Assembly (NCBI GenBank): GCA_030847615.1
Contig: JAUMIR010000005.1
Location: 109,025,116 to 109,089,115 of the forward strand
DNA: 64,000 nucleotides
Source of the DNA: Gambelia wislizenii
Taxonomy: Eukaryota > Chordata > Lepidosauria > Squamata > Crotaphytidae
Reading direction: 5' to 3'
Shown here: positions 32,171 through 44,370 of the stretch, piece after piece
Layout of the letters: each line of letters begins with the position of its first letter
Numbering within the stretch: the first letter of the stretch is position 1
Notes under the pieces: generated by a model
Databases searched by the model: none
Seen by the model: only the letters and a program-made list of their open reading frames with translations
Told to the model about the DNA's origin: nothing
Program-made: the position numbers and the translations under genes

Positions 32171-35100
32171 ACACCTTGTGCCATGTGGATCCAGAGTTGC
32201 AATAGTGCAAGTCAGCAACCACACCAGCAACTCAGTCCCTCTACAAAAAGTTGTGGGTAATTATTTGGTTAGACTAAGAAAACTCTTTTGATGGATGAAA
32301 TGCATACAACATGAATAAAGAATATGTGTGTGTGCATGAGAGAGGGGATAGGGGATAATTATGGAGGATGTCTATGACTCTATGACTGTATATTACCAAC
32401 TTTACATGTGGGACTTTAAGTAAATTAATATAACCTGGAGTGTTTCTATTAAGGGGCCCAGCCAGTGACCCAGCCATACTCTCTTCCAGGATACTCCATT
32501 CCTTTGCCTCTTCCTTCTCCAGTTTTCTAATTGTAATTCACAAATAACTTTCTGTTACCTCTTAGCATGTTTAGGTTAGAGAGTGTGTTTTGGTTTGTGA
32601 TACTTTTCTCCTTAACCCAACTGTCCATTACGTAGATATACTGATATCTCCCTCTTGTTTCTCAGTGGCCCAGTTTTGGCTATTAATATGTTTGCACTCA
32701 CTGTCAAATTTTGGAATTAGAAAGGGTGATATTAAAAATATTTCTGTCACCCAAATGAATAATTTCTGGAAACATTTCCCCTTATGCTACTACAATTATG
32801 CAAGGACAGAAGCAGGGCTGTGATTGTACACCAATTGCCTATGTCTCATTCCCATTACCTGCCGCTGACTTCTTCCATGTGCTGAAAGAAGAAGTTGGAC
32901 AATTTACATTTTTCTACTAAAGTTCTCAGAATCCCACAGCCAGTACAGCCATTGGTCTCATCTTTTGGGAGTTGTAGTTCAAAAGTTGAAGGGGAGCTTT
33001 CAAAGGGGAAAGGTTGTTGCATGCATGGAGGTTCTCTATGCAACTCAGAACCCAGCGAGGACAGACTCACTGTCCTCCCTCACATAACTACCGTATAATT
33101 GGGGAGAATGCCTCCACAGCTCTTCAGCTGATCAATTCTTTGAGCTTCCGTCCATCCATAAATTAATGGACTACATCTACATAACTCTGCATGTAATACT
33201 AAAGTTCTAACAATATTATTTTGTATGAATATGTAGCAGGTGGCAAAATCATAGCAGCATTCTTCTTTGAAGATGGTACCCACAACCTACAATGTTTATA
33301 ACTTGGACTTCTTTCAAAAATAATTTTAAGCAATTCATATCTGTTGCCATGATTAACACACACCTCCCTATAATATCTCATAATTGGCAATAATAAAACA
33401 CTTCAAAAGGTCTAGTAGACCAGGGTGGACCAAAGATGAGGTCAGGTGGAGGTCATCAGGACCTAAACAAAGGTGTCATCGAAAATTACTAACAGACATG
33501 CCCAAGATAGGATTAAGTGAATCCCATAGTAAACAACTCCATCACTGAGATATGTGCTAATTCCCTCTTGAATGCATTGACAATGAGTCATTCAAGATAA
33601 ACAAACAAGTGACTGGAAACCCCATTATTCCCAGAAAGATTTTCCTCACACCTTTCCTATCCCACAATACGGAGGTTGTCATAAACCCAGCAATTCTAAT
33701 ATTTCAGCCATTAATAACAATCAACGAAGTCACAGCTTCCTTTGTTTGATGGTGTGAAACCTATCCTAGCTTTGTTCTACCTTAAAACACCCCTTCAGGA
33801 TACAAAACAGGGTATAAATATTATCCCCAAACAATAGCCAAGTATGCACAAAGTGCCAGATGGACACCATCACTCTACCAGAACATTGTACCACCCTCAG
33901 TTCCAAGTCTGAGTCTTCTCCTCTGCACAAAACTCTGATCATCAGGACTGGTAATTATCGCCCATACTTCCCAAATCCATTCCTCGATCCAGTCATTTTG
34001 TCGCAACACTTTTCATTAGCCTCGTATGCATTGTGTGAGTGTGTGTGTGAATGCTTCCATGTTATTTTCCAGTAAAAAAACATTTTATTTCACTTTAACT
34101 CAGAGTCTCTGCAGTTAGTACCAGTATACATAAATGTAAAGGTCCCACAGGTTTCCCAACCTCTCACAGCCATTCAGTTGAGCTATTATAATTCCCCAAT
34201 TAATAATATAAATTTGGCATCATGAGTGGATTTCCCATGGACCCCCACCAATTCAGGTAACACATCCAAGAACACCCTGTTGGTCAATCATGAGATTTTT
34301 GCTCAATTCATCCAGCTGTTTAGATGGTTACTTTTTCTATTTTTCTACCAAAAATCAATTCAATTGGGTTCAAATAAATGGGTATAGGATTGCAGTCTGA
34401 AAGTTATACCATTAAGGAAAACCAAAGGGTATGGAAAGGCAAAAGTGTACAGCTACTGTAGATAATGCAAAAGGAGGTAACAACCACCCTATGAAGAGAG
34501 AAGAAACCCATTCTACAAATTACAATAACTGAGCTACTTCACAGGTCTCATAACATCAATCCTGTGTTTTTCAGAGGATAGAATAAAATCAAAGCAACAT
34601 GTAATATAAATTTCAAAAGAAGCCCTCATAACACATTACCATTAAATTGAGCTATAACGTTTTCCATTAACTTCATTTCCTATGTGCTTGTAAACTAACT
34701 GCACAATGTCTCTGATGCATAATAATATTCTAGTCTGTTACAGTTAGATCTGGTAATGGAGGATAACAAAGCCTGCAAGATCTCTAGTTGATTGGTATTT
34801 TGTTAAAGAGGAGCTCAGAAAATACTGTCCTGTACATATTTAAGGCAGGTAATGAACAATCCCTTCATTTTGTGTCTGTAATCAAGAGTGAGTGCTAGAA
34901 AATTTTTGTGAGTAAAATCACAAAATCTATAAAGTTTTCTTAATTATTTTTCTAAAGCATGAAGGAGTTATAACTGACCCTGATGTAATAAAATAAAACT
35001 TTGGGCTTCAGATAAACACTAATGACCTTCAATTTTCCCCAGAATGTTTAACAACAGTAACCTATAATTTTTAAAGGCTTCCTATTCTAGAACTGAATGA

Positions 35101-36840
35101 GATTGTTAAACATCTGTACCAGGGGAAAAAAATAGTCAGTACAGTTATTCTCAGCAGATAGAGGGCTCTGTTGTGACTGCCTGCCACTCCATAAAAATTA
35201 TGTAGTAGGGCTTGTCTAGATGAGAAGATACAATGTGGATTGCTGTGCATTAACACAAAAATTGCAGCAGCATTCACTTATCTCCATGGTCCTTTGACAA
35301 AATCACTGAAATGCAAAGCTGCACATGGAGCCATGCCTAAAAATTAGGTTTTTTGCATTCTTAAAAAAGTGAAACAAATGAAATTGCCACCCATGTCTTC
35401 TAGAGTAATGCAAGGCCTAAACTAGATAGCTGTATAATAGTGCTGGTGGGGTGAAAATTCAGGAGGCTTCCATATCCAGTCTGTTTTGCAGTTGTTGTTT
35501 TTTTTGGCTTGCCAATAGGTACTACTTCAGCTGTTACCCCCTGTCACAGAATACTTAATAAGACAGGCTTTGCACAGAATACTTAATAAGACATCCTACA
35601 ACAAGGATGTAGCTACCGAGGAGGGTGGTAATGAGTCCACTGACCTCTCCTAGTGTGACTTCTAGCTGCTCATTGGATTTTCCTCAAGTCCCCAAATTTC
35701 TAGCATTGAAGAGAGCGATAGATTGAAAATCATTTGCATCTAGAACTCTTCTATTTACTGTGTTCACATTCTCTTGGTATATATTTATTTATCTATTTAG
35801 TTGTTAGATTTCTATCACCACCTTTCTCACAAGATGGGATTCAAGGTGGGTTACAATGGCTAAAAAATACAACTAAAATCTTACAAATTACAAAAGTTAA
35901 AAAAAGAATGGTAATTTTGTCTGCCTGTTTTCTTGGGATGCCTCAACTATATTTCTAAATGCTCATCTGAGGTTTAAGTTACTGAAATGCTAAAATATGG
36001 GAATTGAAGGAAAAATTCATTGGGAAGAATTCTTATTTGTGAGGGGCAATGCTTTTCTGCCAATGCATCCTGGTTTTTTATGTCCTTTATGATCCTTTTG
36101 AGTAGGGACATTTTAGTAAGTAATCATCAAGCCAGGGTATCAGTTGATGATTCCATAATTTTTCTCTCCATTACAGGGGCCTTCCAGATGAGGAAATGCC
36201 ATTTTAACATCCGTTCATGGAGCTCTGTGAAAGGGATAATTGCAGCAGCAATGATCACTGGTGTGGTGGCAAGTTTTGGCTGGTGATTCTCTCCCTGGAG
36301 AAGGGGAGAATGTAAGGATTGCCCACACGGGTTGAGAACCTTGCTACTCACAAAGAGACTGCAGAAATTTAAATGACCAAATGTGAGTGAAGCAGGAGGG
36401 GGGATCCGTAGGAATTCCACCAAGCTCACACCACTATATGCGAGCCTCAAAAAGACAGTGACTTGCAACCTCACTTTCATAATTACTTCTTAGAAACATT
36501 TGGTATTGTTAGAACTTAAATCAAAAGAGATGTTTTATTTGGTGGTGATACTAAAACATTAGTGAGTTCCCTATTTTTGTATTTGTAGGAGCAACTCTAA
36601 AAACTATAAAGTTGGAAGATTGGCTGTTCTTGCAAGTGTTTTGTAAGTAAAAATGGATAAAGGAAAAGATTGGTTTCTCATGGGAAAGTTTTTTGGTTTT
36701 TTTTGGTCTGGGGGAGGCATCTCATGAAAGCAATTTGAATAACAAGAGAAGCTAAATAGCCAGGCTGTGTCATTGCAACTCTGGAGACAAAAGTATTAAC
36801 TTTCCTGCCAGGGAGAAGAAATAGAGCAGCTTCTGGGCAG
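32171..36840. other. no confident feature
   Basis: Largely AT-rich unique sequence. TTTTGGGAGTTGTAGTTC near 32965 resembles the inner part of common hAT-type MITEs but no TIR pair was found. The segment 33860-34140 ends with a TG repeat, then AAACATTTTATTTCAC, and might be an LTR-like remnant; unproven. Two copies of AGAATACTTAATAAGACA lie at 35546-35593. Reading frames are short and domain-free. I see no host gene. Confidence 0.4.
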
Positions 36841-36871
36841 CCATTTTGAGTGGGTGAGTTTGCATTTTTTA

Positions 36872-37330
36872 AAAACTCTTGGAGAGGATGCTTTTTGCTG
36901 AGGGGGTGGAGCTTTTAAGTTCAATTCCAGCGGGCTCCAAGGTTCACTCAGCCTTCCATCCTTTCATAGGTCGGTAAAATGAGTACCCAGCTTGTGGGGG
37001 CAATTAGCAAACACACATTGGAAACTGCTTAATGCAGTGTAGAGGTGTAAATTGCTGTTGCTTAAAATAATTTGTAAGCCACTCTGATAGCCTTCTGGCT
37101 GAAGAGCGTGGTATAAATAAATAAATAAATAAATAAAAATAAATAAAAAACTCTTGGGAGAATGTGCTTGTGGCTGAGGGGGTGGAGCTTCTATGAGTTT
37201 GATTTTTTAAAAAAAAACTGTTGGGAGAGTGGGCTTGTTGCTGAGGGGGTGGAGCTTCTGTGAGTCACATCTGTGAGTCACTAGGGGGTGGAGTTGGGAG
37301 CCTAGCTCTATATAACTCCTTGCAGAGGCA
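36872..37330 (+). promoter_or_regulatory. CR1 5' UTR monomers (probable promoter)
   Basis: About three copies of AAAACTCTTGGGAGA, GCTGAGGGGGTGGAGCTT at 36872, 37147 and 37205, roughly 60-70 bp each where uninterrupted, followed by TATATAACTCC near 37308. Promoter function is inferred from position and from the known use of 5' UTR repeats in LINEs. A SINE lies within the first monomer. Confidence 0.6.
36916..37150 (+). mobile_element. Sauria-type tRNA SINE, 5'-truncated
   Basis: Starts at the tRNA B box (GTTCAATTCCA, 36919-36929), continues through GGTTCACTCAGCCTTCCATC, GAGTACCCAGCTTG and GGGGCAATTAGC, and ends with GGTATAAATAAATAAAT. Matches the full copy at 56929-57195 in reverse. It is inserted in a CR1 5' UTR monomer. 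Confidence 0.85.
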
Positions 37331-37445
37331 CAAGCCTAATGGCACGTGAATTTGAGCAACCAAGCAAAAATACAGCATACCTAAAAGTACAGCATAGAGT
37401 TCTCAGCATTACCTAAGAGTTCTTAGATTAACTAAAAGTCTCACC

Positions 37446-38438
37446 ATGGACACTGAGGGGACTGCTGCAGTCACCTGCAACACTTGTGAGATATTTGTCT
37501 TCTTGTCTACAGATGTGGGGAACTTCACATGCACCAAGTGCAAGTTGGTAACCATCTTGGAGGAGAAAGTCCAGCAGCTGGAGACACGGGTAGCTACACT
37601 GCAACATATTTGTGAACAAGTGGTTTTCTTGGACAGAACAGAATGAACAGTCTTGGACAGGGACCACAGAGAGGAAGTGGCTGTGGAGGAGAGGATAACA
37701 TCACAGACACAGGAAGTAGACAGCTGGAGGAATGTCACACACAGAACAAGAAAATCCAGGGATTCTTTGAGCAGCTTGCAGCTACAGAATCGATCCGAAG
37801 CCCTCTCCCTCATCAAGGACAATGAGGAAGAACAGCATGGACAGACTTCAGGGGCAGAGCAGGGGACCTTGACAGTACCACCACAAGGAACAGCAGCTGC
37901 AAAGCCTCGGGGGAGGTGTGTGGTGGTCATGGGGTACTCCGTGCTGCGGGGTACAGAAGAAGTGGTTTGTGGGCCTGACAAGATGTCTCGGGAGGTATGT
38001 TGTCTCCCTGGGGCAAAGATCTGTGATGTGACAGAGAGGCTGACAAGACTGGTCAAGACTACGTATCATTACCCCTTCCTTTTGGTCCATGTGGGAACCA
38101 ATGATACTGCAAAGCACAGCTTTCCAAAGATCAGAAGAGATTATGAGACTCTGGGGAGGAAGCTGAAAGAAATGGATGCACAGGTTGTCATCTCGTCTCT
38201 TCTATCTGTTGAAGGGCACAGTCCAGGAAGGGAGAAGAAAATAGCCAATGTAAATAACTGTCTCCATAGATGGTGTCACCGAGAACGATTTGGATTCTTG
38301 GATTATGGGCTGCAGTTCCATGAGGGGGGGACTTCTGAAAAGGGATGGGGTGCATCTCACAAGAGTTGGCAGAAACGTTTTTGCCAACAGTCTCAAGAAT
38401 TTGGTCAGGAGGGCTTTAAACTGAGTCATATGGGGTAG
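37446..38438 (+). pseudogene. CR1 copy B ORF1 (Zn-finger plus esterase)
   Basis: ATG at 37446. The N-terminus has a CNTCEIF...FTCTKC pattern, a PHD-like or zinc-ribbon cluster, followed by a coiled-coil-like VTILEEKVQQLETRVATLQ. An in-frame TGA lies at 37644-37646; the same frame continues. The esterase domain has MGYSVLRGTEE (GYS for GDS), CCLPGAKICDV, HVGTNDTAKHSF and VISSLLSVEGH. At a G run near 38325 the frame slips and the DGVHL block is lost. Zinc-finger/esterase ORF1 is known from CR1 elements. Confidence 0.88.
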
Positions 38439-38543
38439 GGAGACAGTATTCTGGAAGGCAAAAGGGCTGGAGAAAATAGTCAAACTGTCATAGAGGGAAC
38501 AAGGCAAACAGCACAAGGACCCAACAGTGGGAGGCAAAAAAAC

Positions 38544-39827
38544 TTGCACAGGCAGCAAGTAAAGGGAACACATGGTCTTAGAAGTCTCTACACGAATGAA
38601 CAGAGCATGGGAAAGAAGAAAGATGAACTTGAACTCCCAGCACTACAAAGCAAGTATGATATAACAGGCATTACTGAAACCTGGTGGGATGAGTCACATG
38701 ATTGGAATGTAAGAATAGAGGGGTATAACCTTTATAAGAGAAACAGACCAAATAGGAAAGGAGGAGGAATAGCACTATATATCAAGGATATTTATACCAG
38801 TGAAGAGATCCATGACATCAATACTGGAAGCCAGGTGGAGAGCATCTGGATAAAAATTAAAGGGAACGGAAACAACAGGAATGTTATTGTGGGACTCTAC
38901 TACCGACCCCCAAGTCAGACGGAGGAATTGGATGATGCCTTTCTAGAACAGATGAACACAGAAAGGAGAGATGTAGTAGTGATGGGTGACTTCAACTATC
39001 CTGATATTTGCTGGAAATCTAACTCAACCAAAACTTCAAGGTCTAGCAAATTCCTTATTTGCCTGGAAGACAATTTCATCATCCAAAAGGTGGAAGAGGC
39101 AACAAGGGGGTCAGCTATTTTAGATCTGATCCTAACCAACAGGGATGACCTGGTTAATGGGGTGCAAGTGTTGGGATCCTTAGGTGAGAGTGATGATGTT
39201 CTCCTGGAGTTTGTTTTACAATGGAAAGGAGAAGCCAGGCATAGTCAGACATGCATTCTTGACTTTAGGAGAGCTGATTTCAATAAACTCAGAGAAATAC
39301 TGGGGGTGACCACATGGTCAGGAATACTAAAAGAGAAGAGACCTCAAGACGGATGGGACTTTCTCAAAAGGGAGATACTGAAGGCACAATTTCAAACAGT
39401 ACTATTGAGGAAGAAAAATGGGAGGTGTCTCAAGAAACCAGGATGGATGACTAAAGAACTTTCAATGAAACTAAGTTTTAAATGGAACATGTATAGGAAA
39501 TGGAAAAGGGGGGAAATCTCCAAAGAAGAATTCAAACAGATAGTAAACACGTGTAGAAGTCAAGTCAGAAAAGCTAAAGCGCAGAATGAGCTCAGGCTTG
39601 CTAGAGAGGTTAAGAACAATAAAAAGGGTTTTTTGGGGGTATTTCCGCAGCAAAAGGAGGAAGAAGGAAATGGTATGGCCACTACATGGAGAAGGTGGCA
39701 AAATGCTTACAGGGGACAGAGAAAAGGTAGAATTACTCAGAATTACTCAATACCTTCTTTGTCTCACTGTTTTCAGGAAAGGAAAAGGGTGACCAACCTG
39801 AGGATAATGGAACAGAGGACACAATAG
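38544..39827 (+). pseudogene. CR1 copy B ORF2, endonuclease part
   Basis: A 427-codon frame with the APE endonuclease blocks ITETWWDESHDW, IWIKIKGNGNNRNVIVGLYY, MGDFNYPDICW, LDLILTNRDDLV and ESDDVLLEF, then KKPGWMTKELS and the linker. The first ATG in frame is near 38606; the frame itself opens earlier with TTG. A duplicated GAATTACTCA at about 39732-39750 throws the C-terminal end of the frame off before the RT. Confidence 0.9.
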
Positions 39828-40677
39828 GGGAAATCCAGCACAGAATAAGCAAAGTAGAGGAATACCTTCTTAATCGAAATGGATTTAAATCTCCAGGACC
39901 AGATGAACTACATCCAAGAGTATTAAAAGAGCTGGCAAATGTAATCTCAGAGCCATTGGCAATAATCTTTGAGAATTCCTGGACAAGAGGAGAAGTCCCA
40001 GAAGATTGGAGGAGGGCAAACATTGTCCCCATCTTCAAAAAGGAAAAAAAGAGGATTCCAACAATTATTGTCCAGTTAGTCTGACATGAATGCCAGGGAA
40101 GATCCTAGAGAAGATCATTAAACAGAGAGTCTGTGAACATTTAGAAGGCAATGCCATAATCACAAAAAGTCAGCATGGGTTTCAGAGAAACAAGTCATGC
40201 CAGACTAATCTGATCTCTTATTTTGATAAAATTACTAGCCTGGTAGATGAAGGGAATACTGTGGATATCACATACCTTGATTTCAGTAAGGCCTTTGACA
40301 AGGTTTCCCATGACATTCTTGCAAACAAGCTTGTAGAATGTGGGCTAGACAAGTTAACAGTTAAATGGATTTGTAATTTGTTGACCGGCTGAACTGAAAG
40401 GGTGCTCTTCAGTGACTCCTCTTCATCTTGGAATGATGTGACCAGTGGGGTGCCACAGAGTTCTGTCCTGGGCCCAATGCAATTCAACATCTTTAACAAT
40501 GAGGATGAGGGAATTAGGGGCTTACTCATCAAATTTTCAGATGACACCAAATTAGGAGGAGTAGCTACTACCCTAGAGGACAGGATTAAAATTCAAAATG
40601 ACCTGGATAGACTGGAGAGCTGGGCCAAAGCTAACAAAATGAAATTCAATACGGAGAAATGTAAGGTACTAACTTAG
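39828..40677 (+). pseudogene. CR1 copy B reverse transcriptase
   Basis: RT blocks lie in different frames: [82 protein letters not shown] and LLIKFSDDTKLGG. The FADD box reads FSDD, so both aspartates remain, and the SGVPQG box reads SGVPQS. A stop follows the LTG at about 40390, and a few codons are missing in the NDLDEG region. Confidence 0.88.
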
Positions 40678-40691
40678 GACGGAAAAATGAA

Positions 40692-41345
40692 ATGCATAAA
40701 TATAGGATGGCGGAGACCTGGCTGAATGAGACTATGTGTGAAAGGGATCTAGGAGTCCTAGTAGACCACAAGTGGAACATGAGTCAACAGTGTGTTGCGG
40801 CAGCTAAAAAGGCTAATGTGATTTTGGGCTGCATCATTAGAAGTATAGTGTCTAGATCAAGGGAAGTAATAGTTCCACTCTATTCTGCCATAGTCAGGCC
40901 TCACCTGGAATACTGTGTCCAGTTCTGGGCACCACAATTCAAAAAGGATATTGACAAATTGGAGCATGTCCGGAGAAGGGCAACTAAAATGGTGAAAGTT
41001 CTGGAAACCATGCCTTATGAGGAGAAACTTAGGGAGCTGGGTATGTTTAGCCTGGAAAAAAGACAGTTAAGAGGCGATATGATAGCCCTGTTTAAGTATT
41101 TGAAGGGGTGTCTCATTGAGGATGGAGCAGGCTTGTTTTCTGCTGCTCCAGAGTCTGAAACACGGAACATTGTGTTCCTGGATGCAAGTTCCAGGAACAG
41201 AGATTCCACCTCAACCTTCAGTGGAACTTTTTGACAGTAAGGGCTATTCGGCAGTGGAACACACTCCCTTGGAGCGTGGTGAGTCTCCTTCCTTGGAGGT
41301 CTTCAAACAGAGGCTAGATGGCCATCTGTCAGGGATACTTTGATC
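40692..41345 (+). pseudogene. CR1 copy B ORF2 C-terminus
   Basis: Carries WLNETMCERDLGVLVDHKWN, SIVSRSREVIVPLYSAIV, HLEYCVQFWAPQFKKDIDKL, ELGMFSLEKRQLRGDMIAL and GLFSAAPESE, then shifts frame; the end (SPSLEVFKQRLDGHLSGIL) is in another frame at 41280-41342. Clearly more diverged from copy A than the endonuclease region is. Confidence 0.88.
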
Positions 41346-41435
41346 GTGATTTCCTGTGTGGCAGGGGGTTGGACTGGATGGTCCTTGTGGTCTCTTCCAA
41401 CTCTATAGTTCTATGATTCTATGATTCTATGAACT

Positions 41436-42800
41436 CTATATATGTCAACAAAAATTGTTTAGTGGAGGAAGGAATGGCAATGATTCAATCACCAGAAAAA
41501 TGTATGTGGCCCAGTGATTTGGCAGGAGATATGGAAGGAATTTAAATTGATGCAATATGACCTCAGGAGATACAGATTAGTGATGGGTGGCATGATGGAA
41601 GTCAGAGAATCAAATGAAGCAATGGGCTATTTGATGGAGGATGAGGATCGAGGCGAGAGTTTGGAGTGTGAAGGGGGAAAATATGGATGGTGATTTGCAG
41701 CCAGACCATGATTATTTTGGAGATTTAGAAGTGATCTTGGAGGAACCAAAGGAGACTATCAGATATATTAGAAAAAAATCAACAGAAGAGGAACAGAATT
41801 AGAAACATCGGAAACTTTGGAGACATTAGACAGGAAAAGAGTGTTTGGATGTTTTTTATGACAGACAGTAAAGATGGTGGAAGGAGTAATGCTGACATTT
41901 ACAGTAAAGTCACCAGAGAGGACAGATATTTTTTTTGGGGGGGGGATTCTGAAAGACAATGGTGATATTAAGTTTTCAGCTAGACCTCTGGAAGGAGAAA
42001 AAGGTGAGATCAAATTAACAAGATAAATGTGAAGTGTTTTCTTTTTGTTTTTTTAATGGAAGGATGTTTCCTATCTTGGCTTTATTGAGTTTGTTGACTT
42101 ATGTTTAATTTATGCAATTGCAAAGCTTTGGAAAAAAAACAAAGGTTAAATTTAAAGTATGAATGGGTAAAAGAAATAAGGATTGAATTTGATTCAAGAT
42201 GCTATTCTTTTGCTTGATGTTTGATGTTGATTTAGCTTAAAGTGAACTGTTATAAAATAAGGCTTTTGAGGTATATGAAAATTAAGAAATTGTTTAAACT
42301 GATATTAAGATTGATTTAAATCTGTTTTAGTGGTTTATATAAATAGAAGAGTTATCATGAGAGAAGGGTGTCTTTGGAACTACCTAAGGAATTTTTTTAA
42401 AAAAATACAGTGAGGTTGAGATTTGTCTTAAAGATGAAGGATTAAGCCAAATGTAAATTTATTTATGTAGGTAGTTTTCAGTACCATCTTAAATGTTCTT
42501 ACTTTCCTCTTTTGCTAATTTTCCACTGATTTTATAAGCTTTGATTTTTATTATTAGCACCCATATGTTATAGAAAGGAGGTGGATAACTGATTGTGATA
42601 GATGAGAGGTACATACTGATTATTTGTTTTAATAACCACTGAAGAGAAGATTAGAAATCACTTTTAACTTTTCTGTCCTTTCTTTTCTTTGGCTCATTTT
42701 TCTTTCTTTTCTAGTTTTTCTTTTTGTTTGTTCCCCCATTATGTGTCATTATTGCTTTATTTTATATATCTTGAAAATTTTTAAATAAAATGTCATTTTC
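41436..42800 (+). mobile_element. possible L1-type LINE 3' region
   Basis: AT-rich, no open frame. It ends with TATATCTTGAAAATTTTTAAATAAAATGTC, typical of L1 3' termini. Upstream parts (for example IRYIRKKSTEEEQN near 41760) are not diagnostic. No target duplication was found. It could be a different element. Confidence 0.35.
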
Positions 42801-44141
42801 TCCATATTCCCAGTTCTTTGCCATTCTTTCCTTGCAAATGTTGGCCTTCATTCCCAGAGAAATAGAAACTAAAGTGATGAACTTGAACAAATAAATTCTT
42901 TTATTCCTGCAGTTAGAGAATGTATAAATCTTGCTAGTACCCCTTTTAGCTGACTGGTTAGCTGCTAGCTAGATTTCACTAACTTTTGCTTTGAGTCAAT
43001 AGCCATGTGAATAGCTCTTAATAATTCATACATTAGTTTGGTTTCAGAGCTGAAGCATTCATTTGATTCATCATACAAATATTGCTAATGAAGAGTAACC
43101 TCATCAGTGCAAATAAGCATACCTATATTTCAATCGATGAAAGTGGGCTGAATTTTAATATCTGACTGGATGGCTCATTGTCATTTATTTAATTAAGATT
43201 AAGTGGTAGACTACAATGACATTTTAGTGACAAAAAATTCCTTTACAGTCATGCGAACTCAAGTAATTTATCTGATCTTCCATTAGAAGCATGTCATTGC
43301 TAATCTTCATTCAACATGCATTAGTACAAAGCAAACCGCTAGAATCAATGGACATCAGTTCATATAAAATAATCCTTTAAAGACTGTGCAGCTCATAAGG
43401 CAGAGTACATTTGTGCTTTAATTAAAGAAGTCAATCCCAGGTGCCCCATTATGAAATATCTGTGCATGGGCAATCTGATGATGTTGACATTTGATTTGTT
43501 TTCTTGAGAAACCTCATTATGTTCTGCATAACACTGTGCAATAATTTCAATGATGCCCATGTAATTACAAAAGGGAACAATTTGCAACTGCAAAGTTCAT
43601 ATCAACCATTCTTTAACATAATGAGAGTTGAAAGAGTGCATTATGCCCATCGACATAGTTAGGTTCATAAATAAGATGGTTAAGATCATTCATGGATAAT
43701 CTGCACTTGCCGTTATGGATTCACTTAGGCCATGTTGGATTGAGGTTTACTGTCAAATGTAAAGCAGAGATTGCTTATTTCAGTTCTGGATCAATCAATA
43801 TAGCTTAATTCATTTTGAACATTATTTTTTAAATACTTCCAAGAGAAAATAATATTCCCAGGACTCAGCTAATCCAGAGATTTGGTAACACCATGAATAT
43901 TTTTGAAACACTGGAACAATGTCTACTTTAAAAATAAATAAATAAAGATGTGTGGTGCCCATGCCAGTGATAAATTGTGCATTTTAGTAGGAGCAAACTA
44001 GGTAAGGTGGCAGATAGCCATAAATAGATCACACTGTTTAATATATATTTTTGGGAAATAGCAGCTATGTAGTGATGAGGATCATCATCACAGTGGTGGT
44101 GGTAGATTTAATTAACTAAGGAACTAATTTGAGGGACTTAT
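42801..44141. other. no recognised feature
   Basis: AT-rich unique sequence with scattered short frames. I see no repeat family or gene. Confidence 0.4.
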
Positions 44142-44370
44142 TGTGGTGTAGTGGTTTGAGCCACTGCAGAGTCCATTGACTATGACTCTGGAGACCAGGA
44201 TTCAAATCCCTAATCAGCCATGGAAACCCACAGGGTGACCTTGGGCAGATCACACTCTGTCAGCCTCACAGAGAGGTAGAGATAAAACCCCTTCTGAACA
44301 AATCTTGCCAAGAAACCCCCGTGATAGGATTGCCAAAAGTCAGAAATGACTTGGAGGCACACAACAACAA
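44142..44370 (+). mobile_element. tRNA-derived SINE with BovB-like tail, copy 1
   Basis: The head GTGGTGTAGTGGTTTGAG looks like a pol III A box and CAGGATTCAAATCCC (about 44197-44210) a B box. The body has CATGGAAACCCACAGGGTGACC, GGGCAGATCACAC and TCTTGCCAAGAAACCCC. The tail CAGAAATGACTTGGAGGCACACAACAACAA resembles the 3' end of BovB LINEs (about 7040-7075, reversed). Confidence 0.88.

Larger units (their letters stand above)
36841..41435 (+). mobile_element. CR1 LINE copy B, near full length
   Basis: Plus-strand CR1 with repeated 5' UTR monomers, ORF1 (37446-38438), ORF2 (38544 to about 41345) and the typical 3' end: GGACTGGATGG, CTCTTCCAACTCTA, then ATTCTATG repeats ending near 41435. It is about 4.1-4.6 kb, close to full CR1 length. 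Inactivating changes include a stop in ORF1, a frameshift at the ORF1 end and several in ORF2. Inverted relative to copy A. Confidence 0.9.

Noticed and set aside
33860..34140. Solo LTR (also 50340-50680)
   Set aside because: TG repeats and AATAAA-like signals only; no TG...CA ends, no target duplication and no second copy that aligns convincingly.
44142..44215. Possible tRNA genes at SINE heads (also 48966 and 57195)
   Set aside because: A- and B-box-like sequences are present but no complete cloverleaf, and each continues into a SINE body and LINE-like tail.
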